The notes under the pieces: model-generated
Database searches by the model: none
What the model was told of the DNA's origin: nothing
The model's input: only the letters and a program-made list of their open reading frames with translations
Shown: piece after piece, positions 1 through 6,746 of the stretch
Layout: every line of letters begins with the position of its first letter
How positions within the stretch are numbered: position 1 is the first letter of the stretch
DNA from: Verrucomicrobiota bacterium
Lineage (GTDB): Bacteria; Chlamydiota; Chlamydiia; Chlamydiales; Rhabdochlamydiaceae
NCBI GenBank assembly: GCA_903970455.1
Contig: CAJCIW010000183.1
Coordinates: forward strand, 1-22,687
Direction of reading: 5' to 3'
Length of the DNA: 22,687 nt
Made by a program: the position numbers and the translations under genes

Positions 1-847
1 GATCGGTAATCCCCATTCTCCTGACTTCATCGATACCGATTGTCGCCGTTCTGCCGTCTTTAAATGTGAAGAATTCTGTTGCCGAGCCGGGGCTTGTCCC
101 ATTGGCAACGGCGCGTTCTTGCCCTGACATCGGTGAAAAGGTTCCTATATCTTCCAAAGTCCCCTTAAAATTGGGGCGGCGGATAACGGCATTGATAAAA
201 GCGTTTTTAACTTTGCTTTCTAAAGCAATCTTTTCAACTTCCAGTGCCTCAGAGCGCAATTCGTAAATGGTGTCTTTATTGGTCTCATAATTTTTTGTGG
301 ACAGCTTTGTAGCCTCGGTGAGTTTGCCGGTTTTTTCCTCTTCCAGTTTTTTCACCCGATTTTCCCAAAAAGTATGGCGTGCGATGAGAGGTTTTAATGT
401 GTCCACGCCTGCTGGGTTCAGCGCCATGCCTGGAATTGTGTACCATGCAACCCCTTTTTCTAGAAGGGCCTGCTGGACCAGCTGTCGAGAGGCTGAAGAT
501 AGGGCTTGATAATGCTTGGAAATTTCTTTTAATTGTTCAGCACGGCCACGAGCTTGCTCAGACCAGCTTTCTAAAGTTTTTGCTCCCTGCTTAGCATATT
601 TCAATAGAAATGCAGAGGTGATGGCAACCAGGGGGATGTAAAGCGGCGCATAAGCTGCACATAACGCCAGTCCGCCCACCGCAAGCACTGTAAAAGCGAC
701 CAAAGTGGCGATGGAAGCGACTTGCCACAGCGTCGATTTTTTTTCCGATGAGGAGAGAAGGCTCGGGTCCATATCTTCCACGCATTGTTGAAGATATGTT
801 TTATTAGAAGAAACGGGCGAATTATTAACGGTAATAGAAGTTTCCAT
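1..847 (-). CDS. Inc-like membrane protein, C-terminus cut by window edge
   Basis: An open frame runs from an ATG at 847 (minus strand) to the left edge with no stop, giving 282 residues. Residues 1-40 are hydrophilic. Two hydrophobic segments follow back to back (about 43-66 and 69-83), split by a short Ala/Tyr/Pro turn. The rest is a long polar, probably helical or coiled-coil region rich in Lys, Glu and Gln. It is clearly paralogous to the protein at 1274-2170: both have a KTYLQQC / TTYRQRC start to the conserved part, the same paired-helix block, and a matching tail motif (SKVKNAF / SKIKNAF). By comparison about 15-20 residues are missing at the edge. A GAGG ribosome binding site precedes the ATG. 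The bilobed hydrophobic block near the N-terminus is the hallmark of chlamydial inclusion-membrane proteins, which are type III secretion substrates; that role is inferred. I do not recognise a named family. Confidence 0.85.
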   Translation of the reverse strand, partial: METSITVNNSPVSSNKTYLQQCVEDMDPSLLSSSEKKSTLWQVASIATLVAFTVLAVGGLALCAAYAPLYIPLVAITSAFLLKYAKQGAKTLESWSEQARGRAEQLKEISKHYQALSSASRQLVQQALLEKGVAWYTIPGMALNPAGVDTLKPLIARHTFWENRVKKLEEEKTGKLTEATKLSTKNYETNKDTIYELRSEALEVEKIALESKVKNAFINAVIRRPNFKGTLEDIGTFSPMSGQERAVANGTSPGSATEFFTFKDGRTATIGIDEVRRMGITD

Positions 848-874
848 AATAACCTCGTGTGATAAAGTTAATTA

Positions 875-904
875 ATTATAACCAATTAACATGTTAAATC
901 GCAA
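875..904 (-). promoter_or_regulatory. Putative promoter with palindromic operator
   Basis: On the minus strand a -35-like TTGCGA (899-904) and a perfect TATAAT -10 (875-880) are 18 bases apart, about 30 bases before the start codon at 847. The spacer contains a perfect 12-base palindrome, TTAACATGTTAA (886-897). A similar arrangement precedes the paralogue at 1274-2170. This fits a sigma-66/70 type promoter with a repressor site in the spacer; regulator unknown. Confidence 0.5.
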
Positions 905-933
905 TTACACACAAGATTTTAGTTAATTAAAAA

Positions 934-1254
934 TTAACCAGCTATTGCGGCAGTAAATTTTTGACCGAGCTGAACCACTGTCATCGCTTGAGCTTCTTCA
1001 TAGGTAATTGGAGCGATTTTGGGGTTGTTAAAAATAAACATTTGGTTTCCGGCCGAATCGCTAAGGGCATTTCCAAAAGTTTGGTTGAGATAAGTGTTTT
1101 TTGAAAGATTTCCATAATCTTGCAAATCCCCACAGAAATCGGGATTACGTAAGACCGCATTGTCAAAAGCATTTTTAATTTTAAAGCTCAGGGCGGAGTA
1201 CTCGCACGACAGGGATCTCTCCCCGTCCAGAGTCCTATCTGTGTGCTTCTCTTT
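934..1254 (-). pseudogene. 5'-truncated remnant of an Inc-like paralogue
   Basis: The frame ending in TAA at 934-936 encodes a tail closely matching the C-terminus of the protein at 1274-2170. Shared motifs include KIKNAF, AVLR.P.F, GNAL.D.AG, IAPI.Y and MTV.QLGQ.F. Upstream, the similarity continues only to about DR..L...S..CE.SAL near 1200-1240 and then stops; an in-frame TAA lies at 1255-1257. The N-terminal two thirds, including the paired membrane helices, are missing, and no ribosome binding site is present. A TTG at 1125 could in principle start a 63-residue peptide, but the alignment runs through it from upstream. The best reading is a decayed middle copy of a tandem family, left after a deletion next to the end of the intact gene. 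Confidence 0.8.
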
Positions 1255-1273
1255 TTAAATCCAGCAAAAAAAA

Positions 1274-2170
1274 TTAAGCATGCATTGCGGTAAAAAATCT
1301 TTGGCCGAGCTGAGCTACGGTCATTGTTTTTGCATCGGTGTAGGATATTGGAGCAATCGCATTATTACTGAAGGCAAACAGTTGGCCGGCAGCCGCATCA
1401 TTCAGCGCATTGCCGAGCATACGTTCTTCAACATTGATTTTTGATAATGAGCCAATGCCTTCGAAGGTTCCTGTAAATTGTGGATCGCGCAATACGGCTT
1501 GGTAAAAGGCATTTTTGATTTTTGACTTCAGAGCTCTATCTTCGCATTGAAGAGCGTATTGCTGCTTGTAGGCTTTCATTTGACGATCTGCAGTAATTCC
1601 CTGAGCTTCATTAACGGCTTCATCTCGAGCTTCGATCAACGCCAGAGTTTGAGCTTCCAAATATTTTGCATGTGCGAGAATGGGGGTTAATCCATAGAGC
1701 TGCTCAGGTTGCCGGTCGGATATGCCAGGAATATGATTCCAGATGATCCCCATGTTCAGGAGGATGCGCTGTAACTCCATGGGAGTTTCCGCAGTTAATT
1801 TTGCGTATTGATGCTGGATTTCTTCGTATTTGCTCCGTTCCTGCAAGGCTTCACCGGCCCAGCTTCGGAATTTTTGAATTTGCGGAACAGTAAGGAAAGC
1901 TGCTGTAATTGCGCCGATACCAACGAGGGGCAAGTAGGCTGGGAGGAGGACGCTTGTTGCAATGAAACTAGCGATGGCGAGGGCAAAAAAAGCCACTGTT
2001 GAGATGGTAGCGAGTTTGTTCCACTTGCTCTCTTGGTTCTCCAGATCTGTCACTTTATCCAGGGACAGATTCTCCATGCAGCGTTGTCGGTAGGTAGTTT
2101 GGGTTGTCGCGCTGGGCTGAGTTGCCGCATGATGAGATGAAGAGAGACCGCCTGCTACAGAAATTGACAT
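1274..2170 (-). CDS. Inc-like membrane protein, intact paralogue
   Basis: 298 residues from an ATG at 2170, with a GAGG ribosome binding site about eight bases upstream. Residues 1-50 are polar and rich in Ser, Thr and His. Two hydrophobic segments (about 53-75 and 78-95) are separated by a Leu-Pro-Ala-Tyr turn, then about 200 residues of polar, helix-prone sequence follow (many Gln, Glu, Ala, Lys). The paired-helix block early in the protein, without a cleavable signal peptide, is the pattern used to recognise chlamydial Inc proteins that are inserted into the vacuole membrane by type III secretion. Its paralogues lie directly downstream (remnant at 934-1254, edge copy at 1-847), so this is a local tandem expansion. 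No enzymatic motif is visible. The effector role is inferred from architecture and host group only. Confidence 0.88.
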   Translation of the reverse strand: MSISVAGGLSSSHHAATQPSATTQTTYRQRCMENLSLDKVTDLENQESKWNKLATISTVAFFALAIASFIATSVLLPAYLPLVGIGAITAAFLTVPQIQKFRSWAGEALQERSKYEEIQHQYAKLTAETPMELQRILLNMGIIWNHIPGISDRQPEQLYGLTPILAHAKYLEAQTLALIEARDEAVNEAQGITADRQMKAYKQQYALQCEDRALKSKIKNAFYQAVLRDPQFTGTFEGIGSLSKINVEERMLGNALNDAAAGQLFAFSNNAIAPISYTDAKTMTVAQLGQRFFTAMHA

Positions 2171-2199
2171 GAATTAACCTCGTTTAAAAAAGTTAAAAT

Positions 2200-2228
2200 A
2201 TCATCGCGGAATTAACAATTGTTGGCAA
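2200..2228 (-). promoter_or_regulatory. Putative promoter with palindrome
   Basis: On the minus strand TTGCCA (2223-2228, five of six matches to TTGACA) and GATGAT (2200-2205, four of six to TATAAT) are separated by 17 bases, about 30 bases before the start at 2170. A perfect 10-base palindrome AACAATTGTT (2214-2223) starts at the -35 edge. The layout matches the promoter of the paralogue at 1-847, with TGTTAATT, TTAACTTT and ACGAGGTTA common to both leaders. Confidence 0.42.
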
Positions 2229-2234
2229 ATCAAA

Positions 2235-2687
2235 TTAACTTTTAGCCGCTTCCGCAACTAAAAAATCCAATGCTTCTTTTTTCATCCGTTGATATAGGCT
2301 GGCCAGGCCGTTAGACCGCCCAGGGGAAAGAATGGTGGAGATGCCGAGTTCTTCCAGATAACGGGGCGGGCACAGAAGAAGCGCTTGGGGTGGCTCGTCA
2401 TGATAGACTGCAAGCAGCAGTGCAGCCAGCCCCGCAGAGATGAGAGCTTCGGAATGGGCTTTAAATTGGATTTTTCCATTCTCCATTTCAGCATGCAGGT
2501 ACATCGAGCTTTGGCATCCCTTCACGAGATGGTCGGGAGTCTTAAGCTGAGCGGGATACGGCTCAAGCTGGCGACCCAGCTCAATCATTTTTTCATATTT
2601 TTTTTCCGTAGAATCGCATCCTTCAAATAGGGCTATGGCTTGCCGCTGTTTCGCCAGACAGGAAAGAATTGTCGATGGATCAGTCAT
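2235..2687 (-). CDS. sufE: SufE-like cysteine desulfuration protein
   Basis: 150 residues, about the usual length for the SufE/CsdE family. The family's sulfur-accepting cysteine is C58 in the motif VKGCQSSMYL; the neighbouring Leu/Tyr-Pro stretch (QLEPYP) and the later region around LGISTILSPGRSNGL also fit. SufE accepts persulfide from the cysteine desulfurase SufS and passes it to the SufBCD scaffold for iron-sulfur cluster assembly in the cytoplasm. No sufS or sufBCD gene lies in the window, so the partners must be elsewhere. The ATG at 2687 has no strong Shine-Dalgarno sequence. The gene runs divergently from infA, and the shared 131-base spacer has a TATAAT on its strand (2748-2753) but no good -35. 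Confidence 0.88.
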   Translation of the reverse strand: MTDPSTILSCLAKQRQAIALFEGCDSTEKKYEKMIELGRQLEPYPAQLKTPDHLVKGCQSSMYLHAEMENGKIQFKAHSEALISAGLAALLLAVYHDEPPQALLLCPPRYLEELGISTILSPGRSNGLASLYQRMKKEALDFLVAEAAKS

Positions 2688-2759
2688 TAGAGGATTTAAA
2701 ACTTTAATTTCATTGGGCTATGCATGCACAGCTCAAGTCTTGCGACCATTATAATAAGA

Positions 2760-2788
2760 TTGACAATTTGAGGGAAATCTAGTTTGAT
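2760..2788 (+). promoter_or_regulatory. Putative sigma-66/70 promoter for infA
   Basis: A perfect TTGACA (2760-2765), a 17-base spacer and TTTGAT (2783-2788, four of six matches to TATAAT) sit 30 bases before the infA start codon. This is the best promoter-like pair in the divergent sufE/infA spacer. Confidence 0.5.
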
Positions 2789-2818
2789 GATCGTATTTTC
2801 GAATTTCAGGATAGGCTC

Positions 2819-3037
2819 ATGCCGAAAGAAGATACTATAAAAATTGATGGGACAGTAGAAGAACTCCTTCCCAATATGACTTTCAAGGTGGTTTTGGAAA
2901 ATGGGATAAAGGTGCTTGCCCATCTTTGCGGAAAAATGCGCATGCGCAATATCCGTGTCCTAGTAGGAGACGTTGTGACTGTAGAGATGTCACCTTACGA
3001 CTTGACGAAAGCCCGGATTATCTACCGCCAACGATGA
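2819..3037 (+). CDS. infA: Translation initiation factor IF-1
   Basis: 72 residues, the typical IF-1 length, forming a single S1-like OB fold. Recognisable elements are the N-terminal [16 protein letters not shown] strand pair, the [17 protein letters not shown] core and the [14 protein letters not shown]-terminus. IF-1 binds the 30S A site during initiation and cooperates with IF-2 and IF-3. The ATG is preceded by AGGATAGGCTC, giving a usable Shine-Dalgarno sequence. It heads the information-processing block, upstream of tRNA-Thr and tuf, as in other Chlamydiae. All residues of the core look ordinary. Confidence 0.97.
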   Translation: MPKEDTIKIDGTVEELLPNMTFKVVLENGIKVLAHLCGKMRMRNIRVLVGDVVTVEMSPYDLTKARIIYRQR

Positions 3038-3065
3038 TCAAAAAAATCAAAAAAATACATTTAAG

Positions 3066-3094
3066 TTGAATTTATTTGCCTTGGAGAATAAACT
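3066..3094 (+). promoter_or_regulatory. Weak promoter candidate before tRNA-Thr/tuf
   Basis: TTGAAT (3066-3071) and TAAACT (3089-3094) are 17 bases apart, each four of six to consensus. They lie in the 120-base infA/tRNA-Thr spacer. A small hairpin (CTGCT, loop CATC, AGCAG; 3122-3135) lies between this site and the tRNA. A separate promoter for the highly expressed tRNA and EF-Tu would be sensible, but the match is modest. Confidence 0.3.
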
Positions 3095-3157
3095 TTGCTG
3101 CTTTCGACCTGAAGAAGGAGTCTGCTCATCAGCAGTTTGCTGCGAGGCGGGTAAAAC

Positions 3158-3229
3158 GCCCAGATAGCTCAGTGGTAGAGCACTTGCATGGTAAGCAAAA
3201 GGTCGAAGGTTCAATTCCTTTTCTGGGCA
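3158..3229 (+). tRNA. tRNA-Thr (anticodon GGT)
   Basis: A 72-base cloverleaf: acceptor GCCCAGA/TCTGGGC (7 bp), D stem GCTC/GAGC, anticodon loop ATGGTAA with GGT at 34-36, T arm GAAGG-TTCAATT-CCTTT, discriminator A. The outermost anticodon-stem pair is C-A, a mismatch; the other four pair. The 3' CCA is not encoded. Position just before tuf is the chlamydial arrangement. Confidence 0.97.
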
Positions 3230-3279
3230 AAAAGAATGAAACTTAACTTACAATACATAGGAGCCAAACGGAGGAAGTA

Positions 3280-4464
3280 ATGGCAAAAGAAGCATTTCAA
3301 AGGACCAAGCCTCACGTCAACATTGGAACGATAGGACACGTTGACCACGGCAAAACATCTTTAACAGCTGCAATCACGAAAGTTTTAGCCGAAGAAGGAA
3401 AAGCGAAGTATCGCGATTACGCTTCTATCGACAACACTCCTGAAGAAAAAGCTCGCGGGATTACGATTAACTCTACTCACGTTGAGTACGAGACAGCTAA
3501 CCGACACTATGCACACGTTGACTGCCCGGGCCACGCAGACTACGTTAAGAACATGATTACTGGCGCAGCGCAAATGGACGGAGCAATCCTCGTCGTTGCA
3601 GCGACAGACGGAGCGATGCCGCAAACCAAAGAACATATCCTTCTTGCCCACCAAGTCGGCGTTCCTGCGATCGTCGTCTTCTTGAACAAGATGGACATGA
3701 TCGGCAAAGGCGACGAAGAATTGGTCGACCTCGTCGAGATGGAACTCCATGAGCTTCTCGAATCAAAAGGATACAAGAACGTCCCGATCATCCGCGGATC
3801 AGCGCTCAAAGCTCTTGAAGGAGATCCTGAATATGTCAAGAGCATCAAGGAATTGATGAAGACTGTCGATGAGAAAATCCCGACACCTGTACGCGAAATC
3901 GATAAGCCATTCCTCATGCCGGTGGAAGACGTGTTCTCCATTTCCGGCCGCGGAACCGTGGCAACAGGCCGTATAGAAAAAGGTAAGATCAAGGTTAACG
4001 ACAAACTTCAAGTTGTCGGCATTCGCGACACTCGCGAGACAGTCGTTACCGGTCTCGAGATGTTCAATAAACTTCTCGATGAAGCGCACGCCGGGGAAAA
4101 CGTGGGTATCCTGCTCCGTGGATTAGAAAAGAATGATATCGAGCGCGGAATGGTCCTCGCAGCTCCTGGCTCATGCGCGCCGCACACGAAGTTCAAAGGA
4201 ACGATCTACGTACTGACCAAGGAAGAGGGCGGACGCCATAAGCCTTTCTTCACTGGATACCGTCCCCAATTTTACTTCCGCACGACAGACGTCACCGGAA
4301 CCGTTACGCTTCCATCCGGAACCGAGATGGTAATGCCTGGCGACAACGTCGAGCTTGAAGCTGAATTGATCCATCCGATCGCGATGGAAGTAGGAATGCG
4401 TTTTGCGATCCGTGAAGGCGGAAGAACGATCGGCGCAGGAACTGTGACGGAAATTCTCAAATAA
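3280..4464 (+). CDS. tuf: Elongation factor Tu
   Basis: 394 residues, full length. The GTPase domain shows G1 GHVDHGKT (19-26), the switch I region ending RGITIN (59-64), G3 DCPGH (81-85, with catalytic H85) and G4 NKMD (136-139). Domains II and III follow, including [11 protein letters not shown] and the C-terminal [19 protein letters not shown]-Tu delivers aminoacyl-tRNA to the ribosomal A site as a GTP complex. The ATG has a strong GGAGG sequence seven bases upstream. It sits between two tRNA genes, and a 10-bp hairpin follows the stop. Codon use is regular, as expected for a highly expressed gene. This is the only tuf copy in the window. Confidence 0.99.
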   Translation: MAKEAFQRTKPHVNIGTIGHVDHGKTSLTAAITKVLAEEGKAKYRDYASIDNTPEEKARGITINSTHVEYETANRHYAHVDCPGHADYVKNMITGAAQMDGAILVVAATDGAMPQTKEHILLAHQVGVPAIVVFLNKMDMIGKGDEELVDLVEMELHELLESKGYKNVPIIRGSALKALEGDPEYVKSIKELMKTVDEKIPTPVREIDKPFLMPVEDVFSISGRGTVATGRIEKGKIKVNDKLQVVGIRDTRETVVTGLEMFNKLLDEAHAGENVGILLRGLEKNDIERGMVLAAPGSCAPHTKFKGTIYVLTKEEGGRHKPFFTGYRPQFYFRTTDVTGTVTLPSGTEMVMPGDNVELEAELIHPIAMEVGMRFAIREGGRTIGAGTVTEILK

Positions 4465-4492
4465 GCCTTATCGGCTTCATGAGAACCAATTC

Positions 4493-4517
4493 AAGGCCCT
4501 CCGTGGAGGAGGGCCTT
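4493..4517 (+). terminator. Stem-loop after tuf, possible terminator or processing site
   Basis: A perfect 10-bp inverted repeat, AAGGCCCTCC (4493-4502) and GGAGGGCCTT (4508-4517), encloses a GTGGA loop. The sequence after it (ATAGATT) has no real T-tract, so termination may be partial. It lies 13 bases before tRNA-Trp and could separate EF-Tu mRNA from the tRNA by processing. Confidence 0.6.
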
Positions 4518-4530
4518 ATAGATTGCTGGT

Positions 4531-4603
4531 GGGTGTGTAGCTCAGCTGGTAGAGCAGCGATCTCCAAAGTCGCCGGTCGGGGGTTCGAATCCCTCCGCAC
4601 TCG
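4531..4603 (+). tRNA. tRNA-Trp (anticodon CCA)
   Basis: A 73-base cloverleaf: acceptor GGGTGTG/CGCACTC with two G-T wobbles, D stem GCTC/GAGC, anticodon stem GCGAT/GTCGC around CTCCAAA with CCA at 34-36, T arm GGGGG-TTCGAAT-CCCTC, discriminator G as expected for bacterial tRNA-Trp. CCA is not encoded. It lies between tuf and secE. Confidence 0.97.
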
Positions 4604-4617
4604 ATAAAAAAAAGGAT

Positions 4618-4905
4618 ATGAAGAACGCTGCTATGACTATGGATGCAAAGTTAAATCAGACGCGGATTTCCACGAATGCTTCTACTCAGCAAGCATCCAA
4701 AAAGAAGCGGGTGTTTAACTATATACAAGAACTGAAAGACGAACTGAAGAAAGTCAGCTGGACGGCGAAAGGGGAGTTGAAGCTCTCGACGAAGATTGTC
4801 ATCGGCGCGACATTTCTTTTTGGCTTAGGGATATATCTCTTTGATTTAGTGATCAAAGGATGTTTGGATTTTATCGCAATTGTTGCGCATTATATTTTTG
4901 GATAA
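4618..4905 (+). CDS. secE: Preprotein translocase subunit SecE
   Basis: 95 residues. The family core is the amphipathic stretch FNYIQELKDELKKVSW (33-48), followed by a single transmembrane helix at about 58-79. SecE clamps the two halves of SecY in the inner-membrane Sec channel. The conserved proline that usually follows VSW is Thr here (VSWT). The N-terminal 30 residues are polar and poorly conserved, so the start is uncertain: the ATG at 4618 has AAAGGAT almost touching it, and ATGs at 4633 and 4639 are in frame but lack a better Shine-Dalgarno sequence. It is followed by nusG after 12 bases, as in most bacteria. Confidence 0.95.
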   Translation: MKNAAMTMDAKLNQTRISTNASTQQASKKKRVFNYIQELKDELKKVSWTAKGELKLSTKIVIGATFLFGLGIYLFDLVIKGCLDFIAIVAHYIFG

Positions 4906-4917
4906 CTTTGAGGCGTC

Positions 4918-5466
4918 ATGCATAAATGGTACGTCGTCCAGGTCGTTTCCGGACAAGAAAAAAAAGTGAAGAAGGCCATCGAAGAGAACCGTGAATCGAA
5001 GGGTATGGCCGAGCTGGTCGAATCTGTTTTAGTGCCGATTGAAAATGTCGCTGAAGTCAAGCGCGGCGAGCAGCGGATCAGCGAAAAGAAACTTTGGCCA
5101 GGCTACATCCTGGTCAACATGAATTTGACCGATGATTCGTGGATGTATGTTCGGAACTCTAACGGAGTGTTAGGATTTTTAGGCGGCGAAAAACCTTCTC
5201 CTCTTGCGCAAGGGGAAGTCGATGAGATTCTGCGCGATTTGGAAGAAAAGAAAAAAGGCGTCGTTCAAAAACACAATATTATGCCCGGAGACAAAGTCAA
5301 AATTACCGACGGCGTCTTCGTTAACTTCATTGGAACTGTTCAGGAAGTCTTCCATGATAAAGGAAGGCTTAGCGTTCTTGTATCGATCTTCGGCCGGGAT
5401 ACCCGCGTCGACGATCTTGAGTTTTGGCAAGTCGAGCAAGTTCTCAGTGAAACAGAAGTATCGTAA
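4918..5466 (+). CDS. nusG: Transcription antitermination/elongation factor NusG
   Basis: 182 residues. The N-terminal NGN domain (from KWYVVQVVSGQEKKV to about residue 110, with WPGYILVNM) binds the RNA polymerase clamp. The C-terminal KOW domain begins at about MPGDKVKITDG and contains FIGTVQEV. NusG increases elongation and links polymerase to Rho or ribosomal protein S10. The ATG at 4918 has GAGG five bases upstream. It lies between secE and rplK, the standard bacterial order. Confidence 0.98.
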   Translation: MHKWYVVQVVSGQEKKVKKAIEENRESKGMAELVESVLVPIENVAEVKRGEQRISEKKLWPGYILVNMNLTDDSWMYVRNSNGVLGFLGGEKPSPLAQGEVDEILRDLEEKKKGVVQKHNIMPGDKVKITDGVFVNFIGTVQEVFHDKGRLSVLVSIFGRDTRVDDLEFWQVEQVLSETEVS

Positions 5467-5470
5467 CCTT

Positions 5471-5501
5471 CCTTGCCTCTTTGCCTCGTGGGGTGATAAG
5501 G
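5471..5501 (+). promoter_or_regulatory. Possible L1 autoregulatory element in the nusG-rplK spacer
   Basis: CCTT (5471-5474) can pair with AAGG (5498-5501), and CCTC (5476-5479) with GGGG (5490-5493). This leaves an asymmetric internal loop: one base on the 5' side and TGAT on the 3' side. L1 represses its own L11-L1 mRNA in bacteria by binding two helices around such an asymmetric loop. The fit is approximate and alternative pairings exist. Confidence 0.22.
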
Positions 5502-5532
5502 GAGAAAAAATGAAATTTTTGAGGAATTAAAC

Positions 5533-5961
5533 ATGGCAAAGAAGATAGTAAAAGTGATCAAGCTCCAAATTCCAGCAGGCAAAGCGAACCCTGCACCGCC
5601 TATTGGCCCTGCGCTCGGCGGCGCCGGAATCAACATCATGGGGTTCTGCAAGGAATTTAATGCGAAGACACAAGATAAGGCGGGAGACATTCTCCCTGTC
5701 GAGATTACAGTTTACCAAGATAAGTCTTTTACCTTCATCACAAAGCAGCCGCCCGTTTCGAGAATGATTCTAAAAGAATTGAATATCGAAAAAGGCTCCA
5801 AAGTGCCGAACAGGGAAAAAGTAGGCAAGCTCACGAAAACACAAGTGAAGAAAATTGCCAAAAATAAACTCCAGGATATGCGCGCAGCCTCTGAAGAGGC
5901 CTCAATGCAGCTCGTTATGGGCACAGCGCGTTCCATGGGAGTCGACATCATCGAAGGGTAG
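5533..5961 (+). CDS. rplK: 50S ribosomal protein L11
   Basis: 142 residues, the usual length. The N-terminal domain has the proline-rich segment [20 protein letters not shown] that contacts the GTPase-associated centre and the thiostrepton site. The C-terminal domain carries the rRNA-binding [10 protein letters not shown] helix and the [16 protein letters not shown] end (here [12 protein letters not shown]). L11 binds 23S rRNA helices 43-44 and contacts translation GTPases. The start has GAGGAA seven bases upstream. It is first in the ribosomal protein run rplKAJL. Confidence 0.99.
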   Translation: MAKKIVKVIKLQIPAGKANPAPPIGPALGGAGINIMGFCKEFNAKTQDKAGDILPVEITVYQDKSFTFITKQPPVSRMILKELNIEKGSKVPNREKVGKLTKTQVKKIAKNKLQDMRAASEEASMQLVMGTARSMGVDIIEG

Positions 5962-6008
5962 ACGGAGCCCTTTTGTGAACGCCATGTTAAAGATGGCTAA
6001 TACTCCGT
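5962..6008 (+). promoter_or_regulatory. Compound stem-loop in the rplK-rplA spacer
   Basis: An outer 6-bp helix, ACGGAG (5962-5967) with CTCCGT (6003-6008), encloses an inner 5-bp hairpin, GCCAT (5981-5985) with ATGGC (5993-5997) and a seven-base loop. It fills most of the 71-base spacer and ends just before the rplA ribosome binding site (AAAGGA). There is no T-tract, so this is not a terminator; it could be a processing or translational control element. Confidence 0.4.
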
Positions 6009-6032
6009 AAACTAGAATGTAAAGGAATCAGA

Positions 6033-6743
6033 ATGCATCGAAGCAAAAGATTTCGGGAGATAGATAGTCTGGTGGATGTAATGAAAAGTTACAACCTGGA
6101 TGAAGCTATCGAAATTTTGAAGAAGTGTCCGCCCGTCAAGTTTGATCAATCGGTGGAACTATCGCTTAAAACAGGCATCGATGTCCAGAAATCTGAACAG
6201 CAGGTGCGTGGAACAGTCTCCTTACCGAATGGGACTGGGAGACGCATCGTCATCGTCGTGATCGCCAAAGGCGATAAGATTAAAGAGGCGCTGGAAGCTG
6301 GCGCAGATTTTGCTGGAAACGAAGAGCTCTTTGAAAAAATAAAATCGGGCTGGCTCGATTTTGATGCGATTATCGCAACACCCGACATGATGCGGGATCT
6401 TGGAAAACTCGCAAAAGTCCTCGGACCGCGCGGGTTGATGCCAAGTCCGAAAGCGGGGACGGTGACAGCGGACGTCGCTAAAGCCATCACCGAGGTCAAA
6501 GGAGGAAAGATCGAGTTCAAATCTGACAAACATGGTGTGGTGAACACGATGGCAGGGAAACTCTCTTTCCAAACTGCGAAGCTCAAACAGAATATCATCG
6601 CGATTCTCTCCGCAATCGTCAAAGCCAAGCCGGCAAATGCCAAGGGTGTCTATTTAAAGTCCCTTGCGCTCTCATCGACCATGGGGCCTGGCATGAAAAT
6701 TGACTTGCAGACAATCGTGGAAATTCAAGGAGCCAAAGAGTAA
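6033..6743 (+). CDS. rplA: 50S ribosomal protein L1
   Basis: 236 residues, full length. Diagnostic segments are the N-terminal [14 protein letters not shown], the GADFAG.EEL region, and the central [14 protein letters not shown] signature, followed by a C-terminal [18 protein letters not shown] stretch. L1 forms the mobile stalk at the ribosomal E site and in many bacteria also represses translation of its own operon. The ATG has AAAGGA about nine bases upstream. It is separated from rplJ by only three bases. Confidence 0.99.
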   Translation: MHRSKRFREIDSLVDVMKSYNLDEAIEILKKCPPVKFDQSVELSLKTGIDVQKSEQQVRGTVSLPNGTGRRIVIVVIAKGDKIKEALEAGADFAGNEELFEKIKSGWLDFDAIIATPDMMRDLGKLAKVLGPRGLMPSPKAGTVTADVAKAITEVKGGKIEFKSDKHGVVNTMAGKLSFQTAKLKQNIIAILSAIVKAKPANAKGVYLKSLALSSTMGPGMKIDLQTIVEIQGAKE

Positions 6744-6746
6744 GAT

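Noticed and set aside
591..785. 64-codon minus-strand frame near the left edge
   Set aside because: It is an out-of-frame reading of the edge gene at 1-847, whose own frame is open throughout and matches the paralogue.
2696..2923. Minus-strand open frame of 75 codons in the sufE/infA region
   Set aside because: It overlaps the N-terminal part of infA and the divergent promoter region, has no ribosome binding site and shows no family resemblance.
3038..3060. Repeated ATCAAAAAA after infA as a possible terminator
   Set aside because: No inverted repeat precedes it and the tract is A-rich, not T-rich, on the coding strand.
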